From Otatea glauca (Eukaryota; Streptophyta; Magnoliopsida; Poales; Poaceae): 64,000 nt of DNA. Positions 33,504 to 46,095 of this stretch are shown piece after piece. Location of the stretch: contig CM070723.1 in the NCBI GenBank assembly GCA_036346275.1, forward strand, positions 34,788,176 to 34,852,175. Direction: 5' to 3'. Below the pieces are notes generated by a model. The model worked only from the letters and a program-made list of their open reading frames with translations. It did not search any database and had not been told where the DNA came from. Within the stretch, counting starts at the first letter, position 1, and every line of letters starts with the position of its first letter. A program made the translations under genes and the position numbers.

Positions 33504-36500
33504 TTCGGACCTCTGTATACTGCACAAGTCCATGATCACGCTAGTGCACACAGGCTCAACATAGATGCTATCACAGTCATACACAGCGGAATATAGCATA
33601 ACTTTCATAATTAATTGTAAATGTTGTCTTACATGATTATTGCCACACCGGGCATATAAAAGAAATAACAAATAAGCAGCAGCGGAAAAATAAATAAGCA
33701 TAGCAGCTCCCCAGTTCACCGCAGGCAACTGACGAGGCTCGGACCCTAAGCATTCGCATCCATATAATCCTCCTACACGAAAGGTGTAGATTCTTCCTCT
33801 TTTGAAGTTGTTGTTGGGGTGAGTACATAAAGCACTCAACAAGTTGTGCACAGCAATGCAAGTCTAATATTCTATATGCTTAGCTTAATCCAACGGAATG
33901 GCTAATAAGGATATTTTGCAATAAAGCAACATTTAACAAGTATACAGTAAACAGATTGAGAAAGTAGTAAAACAAATACAGTAATTAATAGATTCAGCAA
34001 TTCTGAAGTAACCCAAGTTTCCAATCCTAAATCAATTTCCACTTTCCATGGCACCCTGCCATCCCAACAAGTTTTTATTTAACAAAAGTCTAACCCTTAC
34101 CTGTAATTCCCGAGCATTGCCCAATACCGTGAGCACAGCTATTCGAATAGATTGTACACTCCGCAGAGGTTATGCACTTTACCCACACGATACAACCAAA
34201 CACCACCAAGGCGAGTGATCATAACAAAGCCTTTACAATGCTACACCTAGACCCAGTACTGCTCGCTAAGGTTTCAACACTGAAGGCTTAAACCACCACA
34301 ACAGGGCCCCCCTCTTGCGCCTTGTGAGTTAATCCGTAAACCCGGGACTCACTATTCACCACGACAGTACCAAAATCTAGGCTTCACAAATTATTCAGCT
34401 AGGCCGTCTCACTCCAGACATGTGGTTGCAAGAAAGACTCAGGTCAAAGGCTTGCATGGTTAAGTCCTTAAGGTGATTAAGGCAAGACTTCCACATACCC
34501 CTGCCAATCCTGGCCCACCTTGGCACACTGCCCCTTGCCACTTGCCCCAATCTAAATCATTATCACCCCAGTTAATTACCAAGCACCACGTGCCACCAAC
34601 ATTTCAATCTAGTTGTGTGAGACCTCCTCGCCACGACAACTTGATAGCACTGTGTGACAACACATGACACACAAGTTCTTAAACATTGTTCCATATTCCA
34701 TTAGTCAAGATTAAGTATCAACATTCGGACACATGTGATGACATGGCATGGCTAAGCAATCTATGACGGTCTAACTAGTCCAATGTTGATTATTAATATT
34801 AACCAACTATAATTCCATATCCTAGGGTGACAATTAGATCATGGCATAAAATTTACAACGTGTGATTTAATTCAATTAGGCATATCATCTAATTCCCAGA
34901 TTAATTGAAATCATTTATACACATAAAATATCATGCATAATTTAAGAGACAAAATAGCAATTTGGTGAAATTAGGTGCAACATGATCAAAGCACAAGTTT
35001 CCTTGGAGTAGGTGCTGGTCTTGCTCTGAGCTTGGGTATCGAAGCGACGAATCTTCCTCCGGATCTCCGAGTAGTTCAACGTCTACGCGAAACGATGCGA
35101 AAATTGCAAATAAACACCAAACCAGAGATCAAGCAAACTCCAAAAATAAAATAAAATTCACCAATAAATAGATCTTGATTTTACAAATTTTTGTAAATTT
35201 GAATCACTAAAATCCGAGTTAAAATGCAAAAGATATAGCCTTTTGAAGTTTGAATAAATATTGAAAATACAGAAAATAGAATTCCCGATTTTCCCGAAAT
35301 ATTTTTCTATTGAAAATGATCTTTATTGCGCCACGCTGATGTCAGTCCAGACTCGGACCAATCGCGTGGTGACACGTCGCCTGGTCCATGGACTCGGTCC
35401 ATGGAACCGCCTCGGGTTCACCATGGACACGGCCCATGGCGCCTCGCGCCCCGTGCCCGCCACGCGGTGACGTTTGATTGGGTGCCACGTGGCCCGTACC
35501 GATGCTCGACACGCGGCGCGCATCCGGGCAATGATCCGATGGCTACCGCTCTAACGCACACGCGGCGCGATCTCAACTGAACAGATCGGATCCAACGGTC
35601 CACGCTTACCCGAGCTGTTCACTGTATACGAAGCGACGCGTCACGATTTGAGACGTCAACGGAAGATCCAACGGCTGTCCGAGCTCCGAGACAAAGATGG
35701 CTGAACGGCGGCGGCCTTACACCGGGGCAGAGGAAGACGACCACCCGAACGGCAAACGGAACGACTCCGTCGAGGAAGAAGTAGCGGCTCCAACGCAGAT
35801 CGACGCGACGAGTTTGAATTTGGAACCGGTGCGGCGAACGGCGGCTTGACGACGGCGGAAAAGGTGAGAAAGCTAGCGGCAGTGCTTGCGCAGCTACGGC
35901 GAGCTCCCGAGCAACGACGGCAGCGAAACAAGCGAAGATGCTAAGCAGGAAGGTACGCACTGAGGTGACGATTATCGGGGTACGAGCGACGGCTTTTATA
36001 GCCTCGACATGCACACAGGGAAGAAAACCCTAAGCAATCCGCGACGGAGACAGCGCGCGGCAGTGAAATGGAAATCGGACCGGAGACGATGACTGACGAC
36101 CGTCCGATCCAAGATGAATGGCCACGATTGATTCCCCGGCGATCCGATCCGATCCTCTCTTCCCAAATCCAACGGGCGAGATCTAAACTTACCAAAACAA
36201 CGCGAAGCGATCCCGACCGCTTGATCTCGATTCAACGGCTCACGCGCTAGGGTTTCGCCGAGGAAAGAGGACCGCACGATCCGATCCAACGGTCACACGC
36301 TGGCGCGGGCGGCGGTTGCTAATCGGCCCGATATAGCTGGTCACATACAGACAAGATCGGGCTTCGCCCAAGATCGCTTCATCGATTTTCAAAAGCTTTT
36401 TGTTTTAAAATAATTCCCGAAATTAGATTAATTCATTTAAGGCAATTAAAATATCAGGAAAAAATCCAAGAAAATTCTCATAAATACTTTGAGACATTTT

Positions 36501-36687
36501 GAGTTCAAATAAAATATTTTTGGCAAAACTTTATTTTGACTATGCAGATATTTCAATTGGTTTTCTCAAAGTGGCTAATTACTTAATTCTCAAAATAAAT
36601 TCCAATAAATCCAGAAAAATACTAATAAATCTCAAATTGCATAAATGACAATAAAATAACCCTTAAAGTAAAAATTGGGGTGTTACA
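33504..36687 (-). repeat. LTR a: 3' LTR of Del element X
   Basis: About 3.18 kb. Its right end GGTGTTACA (36687) is the LTR start on the minus strand. The left end lacks the TGTCGGGACCC terminus seen in LTRs b and c and begins near TCGGACCTCTGTATAC. It shares the variants GGCATATAAAAGAAATA and GCAGCTCCCCAGTTCACC with LTR d, pairing them as X. A GC-rich stretch (about 35320-36300) precedes the AT-rich LTR start. Open frames in that GC-rich part are chance. Confidence 0.85.
35993..36000 (-). promoter_or_regulatory. TATA box in LTR a
   Basis: TATAAAAG on the minus strand, within the GC-rich part of the LTR. The same position in LTR d has the same box (56586-56593). Confidence 0.6.
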
Positions 36688-36702
36688 AACCTCCCCCCTT
36701 AA
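36688..36702 (-). other. Polypurine tract of Del element X
   Basis: TTAAGGGGGGAGGTT on the minus strand directly precedes the 3' LTR start TGTAACACC. Confidence 0.8.
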
Positions 36703-36728
36703 CAGAATCTCAACCCGGAGATTCAGGG

Positions 36729-38349
36729 CTAACTAAGGAATATGTTTGTAAATTCTAACTTCAGGTCCTCTTCACGCTCCCAGGTTGCCTCATTCTCAGA
36801 ATGGTTGCTCCACTGAACTCTGCAAAAACGAACTGACTTGTTCCTGGTTCTGCGGTCCATGACATCCAAAATTTTCATCACCGCCGTGTAGGTCGATCCT
36901 TCGCAACTCAATCTCTTCCAAAGGCGCTCGCTCACTGCACCAAGACACTTCTTGAGCTGTGACACATGGAACACATCATGCACGCCTGCCCGTGACTGCG
37001 GCAATTCCAACTGATAAGCAACCTCCCCTCGACGTCTCAAAATTTTGAACGGTCCAACATATCTTGGGGCAAGCTTTCCTTTAGCGTGGAACCAATTAAC
37101 TCCCTTCAGAGGGGTAACTCTAAGATACACGAAATCGTCAAGCTCGAAACTCAAATCACGACGTCGATTATCAGGGTAACTCTTTTGCCTTGACTACGTG
37201 ATTTTCAACCTCTCTCTTATCATAGCAACTTGCTCTTCAGCTTCCTTGAGAATATTAGGCCCAAATATCATACGCTCTCCTGTATCATTCCAATTCGGCG
37301 GGGTATGAAAGGCACGACCATATAAAGCTTCAAATGGCGACATCTGCAAGCTAGCCTGGTAACTGTTGTTATAGTTGAACTCTGCATATGGTAAACAATT
37401 GTCCCATGAAGTAGTGTAGGCTGCGCAAGCTCTTAACAATCTTCCAAAATCTGATTTACTCTTTCTGTCTGGCCATCGGTCTGCAGATGATATGCTTTGC
37501 TGAAGTCAAACGCGTTCCCATGGCTTCATGCAATTTATCCCAAAATCTCGAGGTGAACTGAGTACCTCTGTCTAACACTATTTACCTTGGCACACCATGC
37601 AAACACACAATTCTGGCCATGTATAATTCTGCTAACCGGTCTCCTGAGTAAGTTGTCTTAACCGGAATGAAGTGAGCAACTTTGGTCAATCGATCCACAT
37701 TGACCCATATAGAATCATACCCACTTTGAGTTCTTGGCAACCCAGTGATGAAATTCATACCGATTTCTTCCCATTTCCATTCTGAAACCCTTAACGGCTG
37801 TAGTAATCCTGCTGGTCTCTGGTGTATTGCCTTAATTCTCTGGCATATATCACACAAGGCAAAATACTCAGCGACTTCACGCTTCATATTCGGCCACGAA
37901 AACCTCTCCCTTAAGTCCTGGTACATCTTGGCGCTTCCTGGATGGATTGAATACTTGGAATTGTGAGCCTCTTCCAAAATCAACTGCTTAAGCTCTGGTC
38001 TGTGTGGCACACAGATTTGACCCTTGAACCACATGGTACCCTGGTCATCCAAAGTAAAATCTGCCACTAATCCTGCATCCTTTTTAGCTTTGATTCGGTT
38101 GATTTTCTCATCATTCTTTTGCCCTTCCCGAATCTGATCCTCAAGCATCGGCGTTACTTCCAATGTAGCTATGAATCCTTCCGGAACCATTTCCAATTTT
38201 AACTCCTGAAACTCCTTACACAGCTTTGATTGATCTGCTTTTACCATCATATTTGCAACGTGGCTTTTACGACTCAAGGCATCAGCCACTACATTAGACT
38301 TTCCCGCATGGTAGTGGATTCCCATATTATAATCCTTTATTAGCTCCAA
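36729..38349 (-). pseudogene. Integrase with chromodomain, Del element X
   Basis: Zinc-binding N-terminus (HNSKYSIHPGSAKMYQDL, then CDICQ), core (EIGMNFITGLPRTQSGYDSI, VDRLTKVAHFIPV, CLHGVP), a broken middle (37440-37580, several stops), then AYTTSWDNCLPYAEFNYNNS and SPFEALYGRAFHTP, GDRLAEL-type linkers, and finally the chromodomain end (KILDVMDRRTRNKSVRFCRV, QWSNHSENEATWEREEDL) in 37154-36729. Chromodomains in this class can direct integration to marked chromatin. The first catalytic Asp reads MNF where Y has MDF, so the enzyme would be inactive even without the stops. Frame breaks occur near 37155-37195 and 37440-37580. Confidence 0.85.
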
Positions 38350-38825
38350 CCACTTCTTTGCCTCATGTTAAGATCCGACTGAGTGAAAATATATTTCAAA
38401 CTCTTGTGGTCCATATATATCTCACATCTATTTCTAATGAGATAATGACGCCATAATTTCAAGGCATGCACCACGGCAGCCAATTCCAAATCATGCGTAG
38501 GATAATTTCCTTCATGCGGTCTTAACTGCCTTGACGCATATGCGACCACATTACCCTCTTGTATCAATACGCATCCAAGACCCTATCTTGACGCATCACA
38601 ATATATATCAAAACCATTCTGAACGTCAGGCAATACCAACACTGGGGCTGTCGTCAGACGCTTCTTTAACTCCTCAAAGCTCTTCTCACACTCTGGCGTC
38701 CATACAAACTTCTTTTCCTTTTTCAGCAATTGCGTGAGAGGTCTCGCAATTGTTGAGAAACCCTCTATAAACCGTCGGTAGTAACCTTGCCATTCCCAGA
38801 AAACTACGCACCTGAGTAACAGACT
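38340..38825 (-). pseudogene. RNase H region, Del element X
   Basis: Between RT and integrase: VVAYASRQLRPHEGNYPTHD, LELAAVVHALKLWRHYLI and MDHKSLKYIFTQSDLNMRQR, the classic gypsy RNase H strings. It reads from 38567 to 38340. The upstream part (38570-38825) is frameshifted but retains coding similarity on inspection. Confidence 0.8.
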
Positions 38826-38829
38826 TCGG

Positions 38830-39726
38830 CTACTCCCAGTGCAGGACTGTCTCCACCTTGCTCGAGTCTACTGCCACTCCTTTCGCAGTCATCACATGAC
38901 CAAGAAATTCAATCCTCTCCTTCCAAAAATCACACTTGCTGAACTTAGTGTACAATTGTTGTTCTCGCAACCTTTCTAAAACCAACCTCAAATGTTCAGC
39001 ATGCTCTTCTTCTGTCTTCGAGTAAACCAGGATATCGTCTATAAAGACAACAACAAACTTATCCAGATACTCCATGAAAACCTTATTCATCATATTCATG
39101 AAATATGTCGGCGCATTGGTCAATCCGAACGACATAACTGTAAACTCATAATGTCCATATCTCGTCGAGAATGCAGTCTTCGGAACGTCTTCTGCTCGAA
39201 TCTTCAGTTGATGATATCCTGAACGAAAGTCTATCTTGGAGAAGACTCCTGCTCCCCTCAACTGATCAAATAAGTCGTCGATTCTTGGCAACGGGTACTT
39301 GTTCTTAATCGTTACTTCATTAAGTGCACGATAATCGATACACATCCTTAGACTTCCATCCTTTTTCCTTACAAACAAAACTGGCGCTCCCCATGGCGAT
39401 GAGCTTGGTCTTACGAAGCCTTTCTCCAACAGCTCTTCAATCTGCTTCTTCATTTCTACCAGTTCATCGGTAGACATCTGACAGGGTCTTTTTGCTATCG
39501 GTGCTGTTCCAGGCGCTAACTCAATGAAAAACTCGATGTCACGGTCTGGCGGCATTCCCGGCAAATCCTCTGGAAATACATGTGGGTATTCCCTGACCAC
39601 TGGCACATCTTCTGTGCTGACGGCTTTCACGTTATTAACCATTAATTGACCATCACGAACTGCTGTCGTTTGGAATTCCACTTTCTCTCCTCTACGGCTC
39701 TTAATGGTACAACCCTTCGACCGCAA
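38830..39726 (-). pseudogene. Reverse transcriptase, Del element X
   Basis: Open frame of 298 codons: VREYPHVFPEDLPGMPPDRD, FFIELAPGTAPIAKRPCQM, the finger motif WGAPVLFVRKKDGSLRMCID, KIDFRSGYHQLKI, FTVMSFGLTNAPTYFMNMMN, the active-site VVFIDDILVYS, and KFSKCDFWKERIEFLGHV. This order and the FIELAPGTAPI box are typical of Del/Tekay chromoviruses. The frame is intact over the polymerase core but is separated by stops from protease and RNase H. Confidence 0.9.
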
Positions 39727-39919
39727 TCCAATACTGTCTTATGCTTGGTCAACCAGTCCATACCAAGGATAACATCTAAAACTTGGGTATCTAACATGAT
39801 CTAGTTCGCTAGGAACTCTACCTCATTAATTAGCAGCTTAACTCAAAAGCACCCAAGGCTAGATCTTAACTCAGATCCTGGGGCTTGGACTAACATCACA
39901 CATTTAAGATTTTTCATAA

Positions 39920-41199
39920 TCAAACATTTCCAGATGCAAAAGTCCGAGAGACAAATGAATGCGAAGCTCCCGAATCAAATAAAACTGTTGCAGGTACTGA
40001 GTTTACCAAAAACATACCCAGCACGATGTCTGATGCTTCCTGAGCTCCATCTGCGGTGATTTGGTTGACTCTGCCCTGAATAGTAGCTTGAGGCGTTGCT
40101 CCTGCCTGTCCAGTTCCTCGGTTCGCTCCCGTCATCGGTGCCTTAGCAGCGCTGCTCCAAGGTTGAAACGACCGCGTGATACCTCCTTTCTGGGGACATC
40201 TGTTAGCACAATGCCCCAGCTCAATGCAACTGTAGCACCTTCTGGCGGCTGACTGCTGCATTCCTCCTTGAGCATTGTTACCCTGGGCCGACGTCTGATA
40301 ACTTTGTCCTGGTGGTCGTGGCGCAGGTGTTGCTGGTTTGTTAACAACTTGCGGTTGGAACCTAGCAAACTGTTGCGGGGTCATCCTCATTCGTAGGTGG
40401 TTAGGGCGTCCACCTGGGTTGGACATCAAGCGCCTGCGATTTTCCCCCAGTTCTTTGCTCTTATCCTCTAAAATCATAGCTTTGTTTACTAATTCTTGAA
40501 AATCCGAAAAAAGTGTGGGTAATTAGCCCCACCTGCAGCCCTGAGTTTAGTCCCTTCATGAAGCGGGACTACGTGGCCTTGTCCGTCGCTACGTCTTCAG
40601 GAGCATAGTAGGCTAACTGCGTGAATTTTTTCAAGTAATCAGCCACCGGTTGGTGTCCTTGCTTAAGCGCCCTGAATTCTTCCTTTTTCAGGTCAAACAT
40701 CCCTTCCGGTACATGATACTGGCGGAAGGCCGTTGCAAACTCTTCCCATGTGATTTCCATGGGTGCCTCATGAGCAGCACAGTAGTTCTCCCACCATTCT
40801 GCAGTTGTTCCCTCTATCTGATGGGATGCGTAAAGAACCTTCTCACGGTCTTCACATTGAGTGATGTACAGCTTCCTCTCAATGGTTCTCAGCCAATCAT
40901 CTGCTTCCAAGGGGTTGACATTGCCTGAGAATGTTGGTGGTCGGGTCCTCATGAAGTCCGATAACTTGGAGTAAGGACGAGGCCCGCCATTGTTGTTCTG
41001 AGTAGCGGGGTTGTTCACTGCAGCCATATTGGTCATCTGCTGCATCATTGTCTGCATCAACTGAGTCTGCGCAGCTAGAAAAGCTCCTAAGTTCTGCATA
41101 TCCACTGGCGGTGCTTCCTGCGGTGGTGCTCCTTCGTTGGGATTGTTGCCTGGGCACCACTTCCTGAAGCTCTGTTGTTGCTGCGGGTGTTCACCATCT
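39920..41199 (-). pseudogene. Gag and protease start, Del element X
   Basis: Likely start at ATG 41199 (MVNTRSN, the usual chromovirus gag start), soon frameshifted. Then LGAFLAAQTQLMQTMMQQM, PPTFSGNVNPLEADDWLRTI, AEWWENYCAAHE and MFDLKKEEFRALKQGHQPVA (the capsid core, to 40569); a stop; then 40477-39920 with a CCHC knuckle (CYSCIELGHCANRC, 40196-40237) and the protease active site VLFDSGASHSFVS at the end. The knuckle has correct CX2CX4HX4C spacing. Breaks lie near 40480-40570 and 39730-39920. Confidence 0.85.
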
Positions 41200-41535
41200 G
41201 CTTGATTGCTTCTTGGGTTAGGAAAGATAGATGTAGCATAGATAAGATGCAAGAATTTCAAAGGCGGGGGAAACAGGTTAACCCAACTTAAATAATCTTT
41301 ATTAATACTTGGTATGGTTGGTTACAATGCCTAAGGGCTTTGCAACACGTACTGCACACTCAGCAGACAAATAAGAACCAAACTAAACATGCAACCTTAA
41401 CGTCTACTAAAAGGCAAGGACTAACTTAAGACGCGACTCAACACTCAAGTCTCGACACAACTCTAAGACCAACTCTCACTCATCCAGTCACCCTGGCTGA
41501 GACTGATCTGGCACATACACCGGCGGGTGGGCTGG

Positions 41536-44500
41536 TGTCGGGACCCGAATTTTGCAAATCCGGACCCGCTGTGTATACCGCACTAGTCCAGGATCACGCT
41601 AGTGCACACAGGCTCAACATAGATGCTATCATAGTCATACACAGAGAAATATAGCATAACTTCAATAATTAATAATAACTGTTGTCTTACATGAATATCT
41701 GCCTCACAGGCTTAATTAAAAGTATCAATGAGTAGCAATAAAATAAAATAAACGCAGATGGCGCTCGATTCACAAGCAACTGACGAGGCTCAGACCCTAA
41801 GCATTCGCATCCAAGTAATCTTCCTCCATGAAAGGAGTAGATTTTTCCTCTTCTGAAGTTGTTGTTGGGGTGAGTACATAAAGCACTCAACAAGTTGTGC
41901 ACAACAATGCAAGTCTAATATTCTATATGCTTGGCTTAATCCAAAGGAATGGCTAATATGGATATTTTGCAATAAAGCAGCATTTAACAAGGATACAGTA
42001 AATAGATTGGAAAGCAGTAAAAAAAATATAGTAATTAATAAATTCAACATTTCTGAAGTAACCAAGTTCTTCAATCCTAAATCATTTTTCACTTTCCGTG
42101 GCACCTTGCCATCCCAACAAATTTTTGTTTAACAAAAGTCTAACCCTTAACTGTAATTCCCGAGCATTGCCCAACACCATGAGCATGGCTATTCGAATAG
42201 ATTGTACACTCTGCAGAGGTTATGCACTTTACCCACACGATACAACCAAACACCATCAAGGCGAGTGATCATAACAAAGCCTTTACAATGCTACACCTAG
42301 ACCCAGTCCTGCTCGCTAAGGTTTCAACACTAAAGGGTTAAACCACAACAACAGGGCCCCCCTCTTGCGCCATGTGAGTTGAACCATAACCCGGGACTCA
42401 CTATTCACCACGACAGTACCGAAATCTAGGTTTCACAAATTATTCAGCTAGGCTATCCCATTCCAGACATGTGCTTGCAAGGTTAAGTCCTTAAAGTGAT
42501 TAAGGCAAGACTTCCACATAACCCTGCCAACCCTGGCCGACCATGGCACACTGCCCCTTGCCACTTGCCCCAATCTAAACTCATTACCACCCCAGTTGAT
42601 TACCAAGCACCACATGCCATCAACATTTCAATCTAGATGTGTGACCTCCTCGCCACGACAACTTGATATCACTGTGCGATAGCACATGACAGACCAATTC
42701 ATAAACATTGTTCCATATTCCATTAGTCAAGATTAAGTATCAACATTCGGACACATGTGATGACGTGGCATGGCTAAGCAATCTATGACGGTGTAACTAG
42801 CCCATGTTGATTATCAATATTAACCAACTATAGTTCCACATCCTAGGGTGACAAATAGATCATGGCATATAATTGACAAGGTATGATTTAATTCAAATAG
42901 GCATATTATCTAATTCCCAGATTAATTGAAATTATTTATAGACATAAAATATCATGCATAAAGTTTAAGAGACAAAATAGCAATTTTGTGAAAATTAGGT
43001 GCAACATGATCAAAGCACAACTTGCCTTGGAGTAGGTGCTGGTCTTGCTCTGAGCTTGGGTCTTGAAGCGATGAATCTTCCTCCGGATCACCGAGCAGTT
43101 CAACGTCTACGTGAAATGATGCCAAAATAGCAAATAAACACCAAAACAGAGACCAACCAAACTCCAAAAATAAAATAAAATTCACCAATAAATAGATCTT
43201 GATTTTACAAATTTTTAGAAATTTGAATCACTCAAAACCGAGTTAAAATGCAAAAGATATAGCCTTTTGAATTTTGAATAAATACTGAAAATACAAAAAA
43301 TAAAATTTGTGATTTTTCTGAATTATTTTTCTACAGGAAAAGATCTTTATTGCGCAACGCTGACGTTAGCCCTGGCCCGAGCCAATCAGACGCTGACACG
43401 TCACCTCGACGCACAGACCCGGTCCACGGAACCGCCTCTGGTCCACCGTGGACACGGCTCACGGCGCCTCGCATCACGTGCCCGACACGCGACGCGCATC
43501 GACTGGCTGCGACGCCACCCGTGCCGATGCTAGACACGCGGCGTGCATCTACGCGATTATCTGACGGCCACCGATCTACCCCTATGTGTCACTATCCTGA
43601 CCGCTTATCTTAGATCTTACGGTCCATCTTACCGGAGAGGTTCACTGCTGATGAGCATGACGCGGCGCGATCTGGACGGTTCGGCGAAGATCCAACGGCT
43701 GCGCGAAGCTCCGAGACACGGCGGCGGGTTTGCACTGGAGCGGAGGAGGACGACCACCCGAACGGCGTTTCGGCGCGACTCCGGCGAGATGAAGCGGCAT
43801 ACTCGACGTCGCACGACGCGAGGAACTCAGATTTGGAACCCTTGCGACGGACGGCGGCTTGACGACGGCGGAACTCGAAGAAAACCACAGCGGCGAAGAG
43901 CAAGCTCCGGCGAGCTCCTGCGAGGCTACAACGGCGAAGGCTAGCACTGGCGGATGCGCTCTTGGATGGCGATCCTCGGGGTGCGGTCCGCGCTTTAAAT
44001 AGCCTTAGCGAATGCCCAGAAAAGGCAACCCTAAAATCACGCGGCGGCGACGGCAAGCGGCGGCGGATTCGGAAACCGAATCAGAGACGATGACTGCGGT
44101 CCGTCCAATCTGCGATGAACGGCTATGATTCCCCCGAACGCGATACGATCCGATCCGCTCTTTCCAAAATCAACGGATGCGATCAGATCTTTCCAAAACG
44201 ACGCAAGGAATCCTCACCACGTGATCTTGATCCAACGGCCAAAGGCGCTAGGGTTTCGCGAAGGAGACAAACCGCCCGATCCGATCCAATGGTCCATACG
44301 CGAGGCGGCGGAACGGGCCGACGGCCGCACCGTGATGGGTCACAAGACGCGACAATCTTGGGCTTGGCCCATCTTATTCACTCTGATTTTCCAAACTTTC
44401 GATTTAAAATAATTCCCGAAATTAGATTAATTCATTTAAGGCAATTAAGATATCAGGAAAAATCCAAGAAAATTCTCATAAATACTTTGAAACATTCTGA

Positions 44501-44683
44501 ACTCAAATAAAATATTTTTGACAAAACCTCTTATTATTTTTATCTATATATAATTAGTTTTCACCAAAGGTTCAATATACTTAATTAAAATAAATTCAAA
44601 TAATTTTTGGAAAATCAAATAAATTCAGAAAATCATCAAAATGCACATAAGTGAAATTATAGGCCAAATTTTGGGATGTTACA
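41536..44683 (-). repeat. LTR b: 3' LTR of Del element Y
   Basis: From TGTCGGGACCC (41536) to GATGTTACA (44683). It shares TATCAATGAGTAGCAATAAA and other variants with LTR c rather than with a or d. The GC-rich stretch at about 43350-44350 holds the TATA-like site. Confidence 0.9.
43993..44001 (-). promoter_or_regulatory. TATA-like site in LTR b
   Basis: TATTTAAAG on the minus strand, at the position equivalent to TATAAAAG in LTR a; the same as in LTR c (52848-52856). Confidence 0.5.
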
Positions 44684-44698
44684 AACCTCCCCCCTTAA
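44684..44698 (-). other. Polypurine tract of Del element Y
   Basis: TTAAGGGGGGAGGTT on the minus strand, identical to that of X and abutting the LTR start TGTAACATCC. Confidence 0.8.
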
Positions 44699-44719
44699 CA
44701 GAATCTCGACCTCGAGATT

Positions 44720-46018
44720 CAGGGCTGACTAGGGAATAGGTTTGGAAATTCTATCTTCGAGTCCTCTTCACGCTCCCAAAGTTGCCTCATTCTCGTAATG
44801 GTTGCTCCATGAACTCTGCAAAACGAATTGACTTGTTCACGGTTCTGCGGTCCATGACATCCAAAATTTTCATTATTGTTCCTTGTAGGTCAAATCCTTA
44901 CGCAACTCAATCTCTTCCATAGGCGTCTGTTTGTGGCTTTGGCACCAAGACACTTCTTGAGTTGTGATACATGGAACACATCATGCACGCCGCCAAAGAA
45001 TCGCGGCAATTCCAACTGATAAGCAACCTCCCCTCGACGGCTCAAAATTTTGAACGGTCCAACGTATCTTGGGGCAAGCTTTTCTTTAGCGTGAAACCTC
45101 TTAACTCCTTTCGGAGGGGTAACTCTAAGATACACGAAATCATCGGCTCAAACTTAGATCACGACGCCGATTATCGCCAGAACTCTTTTGCCTTGATCGC
45201 GATTTTCAGCCTCTCTCTCATCATAGCGACTTGCTCTTCAGCTTCCTTGAGAATATCAGGGCCAAATATCATACGCTCTCCTGTCTCATTCCAATTCAGT
45301 GGGGTATGACAGGCACGACCATATAAAGCCTCAAATGGCGACATCTGCAAACTAGCCTGGTAACTGTTGTTATAGCTGAACTCTGCATACGGTAAGCATT
45401 TGTCCCATGAAGTGGTGTAGGCTAAAGCGCAAGCTCTTAACATATCTTCCAAAATCTGATTTAGTCTTTCTGTCTGACCATCGGTCTGCGGATGATATGT
45501 TTGTCTTTCAAGTTCAAACGCGTTCCCATGGCTTCATGCAATTTATCCCAAAATCTCGAGGTGCACTGAGTACCTCTGTCTGACACTATTTTCTTAGGCA
45601 CACCATGCAAACACACGATTCTGGCTATGTATAATTCTGCCAACCGGTCTCCTGAGTAAGTTGTCTTAACCGGGATGTAGTGAGCAACTTTGGTCAATCG
45701 ATCCACAATGACCCATATATAATCATACCCATTTTGAGTTCTTGGCAATCCGGTGATGAAATCCATACCGATTTCTTCCCACTTCCATTCTGGGACTTTT
45801 AGCGGTTGTAGCAAACCTGCTGGTCTCTGTTGTATTTCCTTAACTCTCTGGCATACATCGCACAAGGCAACGTGCTCGGCGACTTCACGCTTCATATTCG
45901 GCCACCAAAACCTCTCCTTTATGTCCTGGTACATCTTAGCGCTTCCTGGATGAATTGAATACTTGAAATCATGAGCCTCTTCCAAAATCAACTGCTTAAG
46001 TTCTGGTCTGTTTGGCAC
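44720..46018 (-). pseudogene. Integrase with chromodomain, Del element Y
   Basis: 46018-45461 carries the zinc-binding end (HDFKYSIHPGSAKMYQDI, CDVCQ), the core with IGMDFITGLPRTQNGYDYI (first Asp kept), VDRLTKVAHYIPV and IVSDRGTQCTSRFWDKLHEA (second Asp kept), then runs out of frame. 45452-45171 carries KCLPYAEFSYNNSYQASLQM and SPFEALYGRACHTP. 45135-44890 carries YVGPFKILSRRGEVAYQLEL and HDVFHVSQLKKCL. The chromodomain end (44890-44720) is frameshifted but collinear with X. It is better preserved at the first catalytic site than X. Confidence 0.85.
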
Positions 46019-46095
46019 ACAAATGCGACCCTTGAACTGGTACCTTGGTCATCCGTAAAGTCCTTTGCTAATCCTTCATCCTTTTTAGCCTTGAT

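Noticed and set aside
35619..36289. Open frames of up to 131 codons in the GC-rich part of the Del LTRs
   Set aside because: Not conserved in frame between the four LTR copies; they overlap the promoter region and have no domain.
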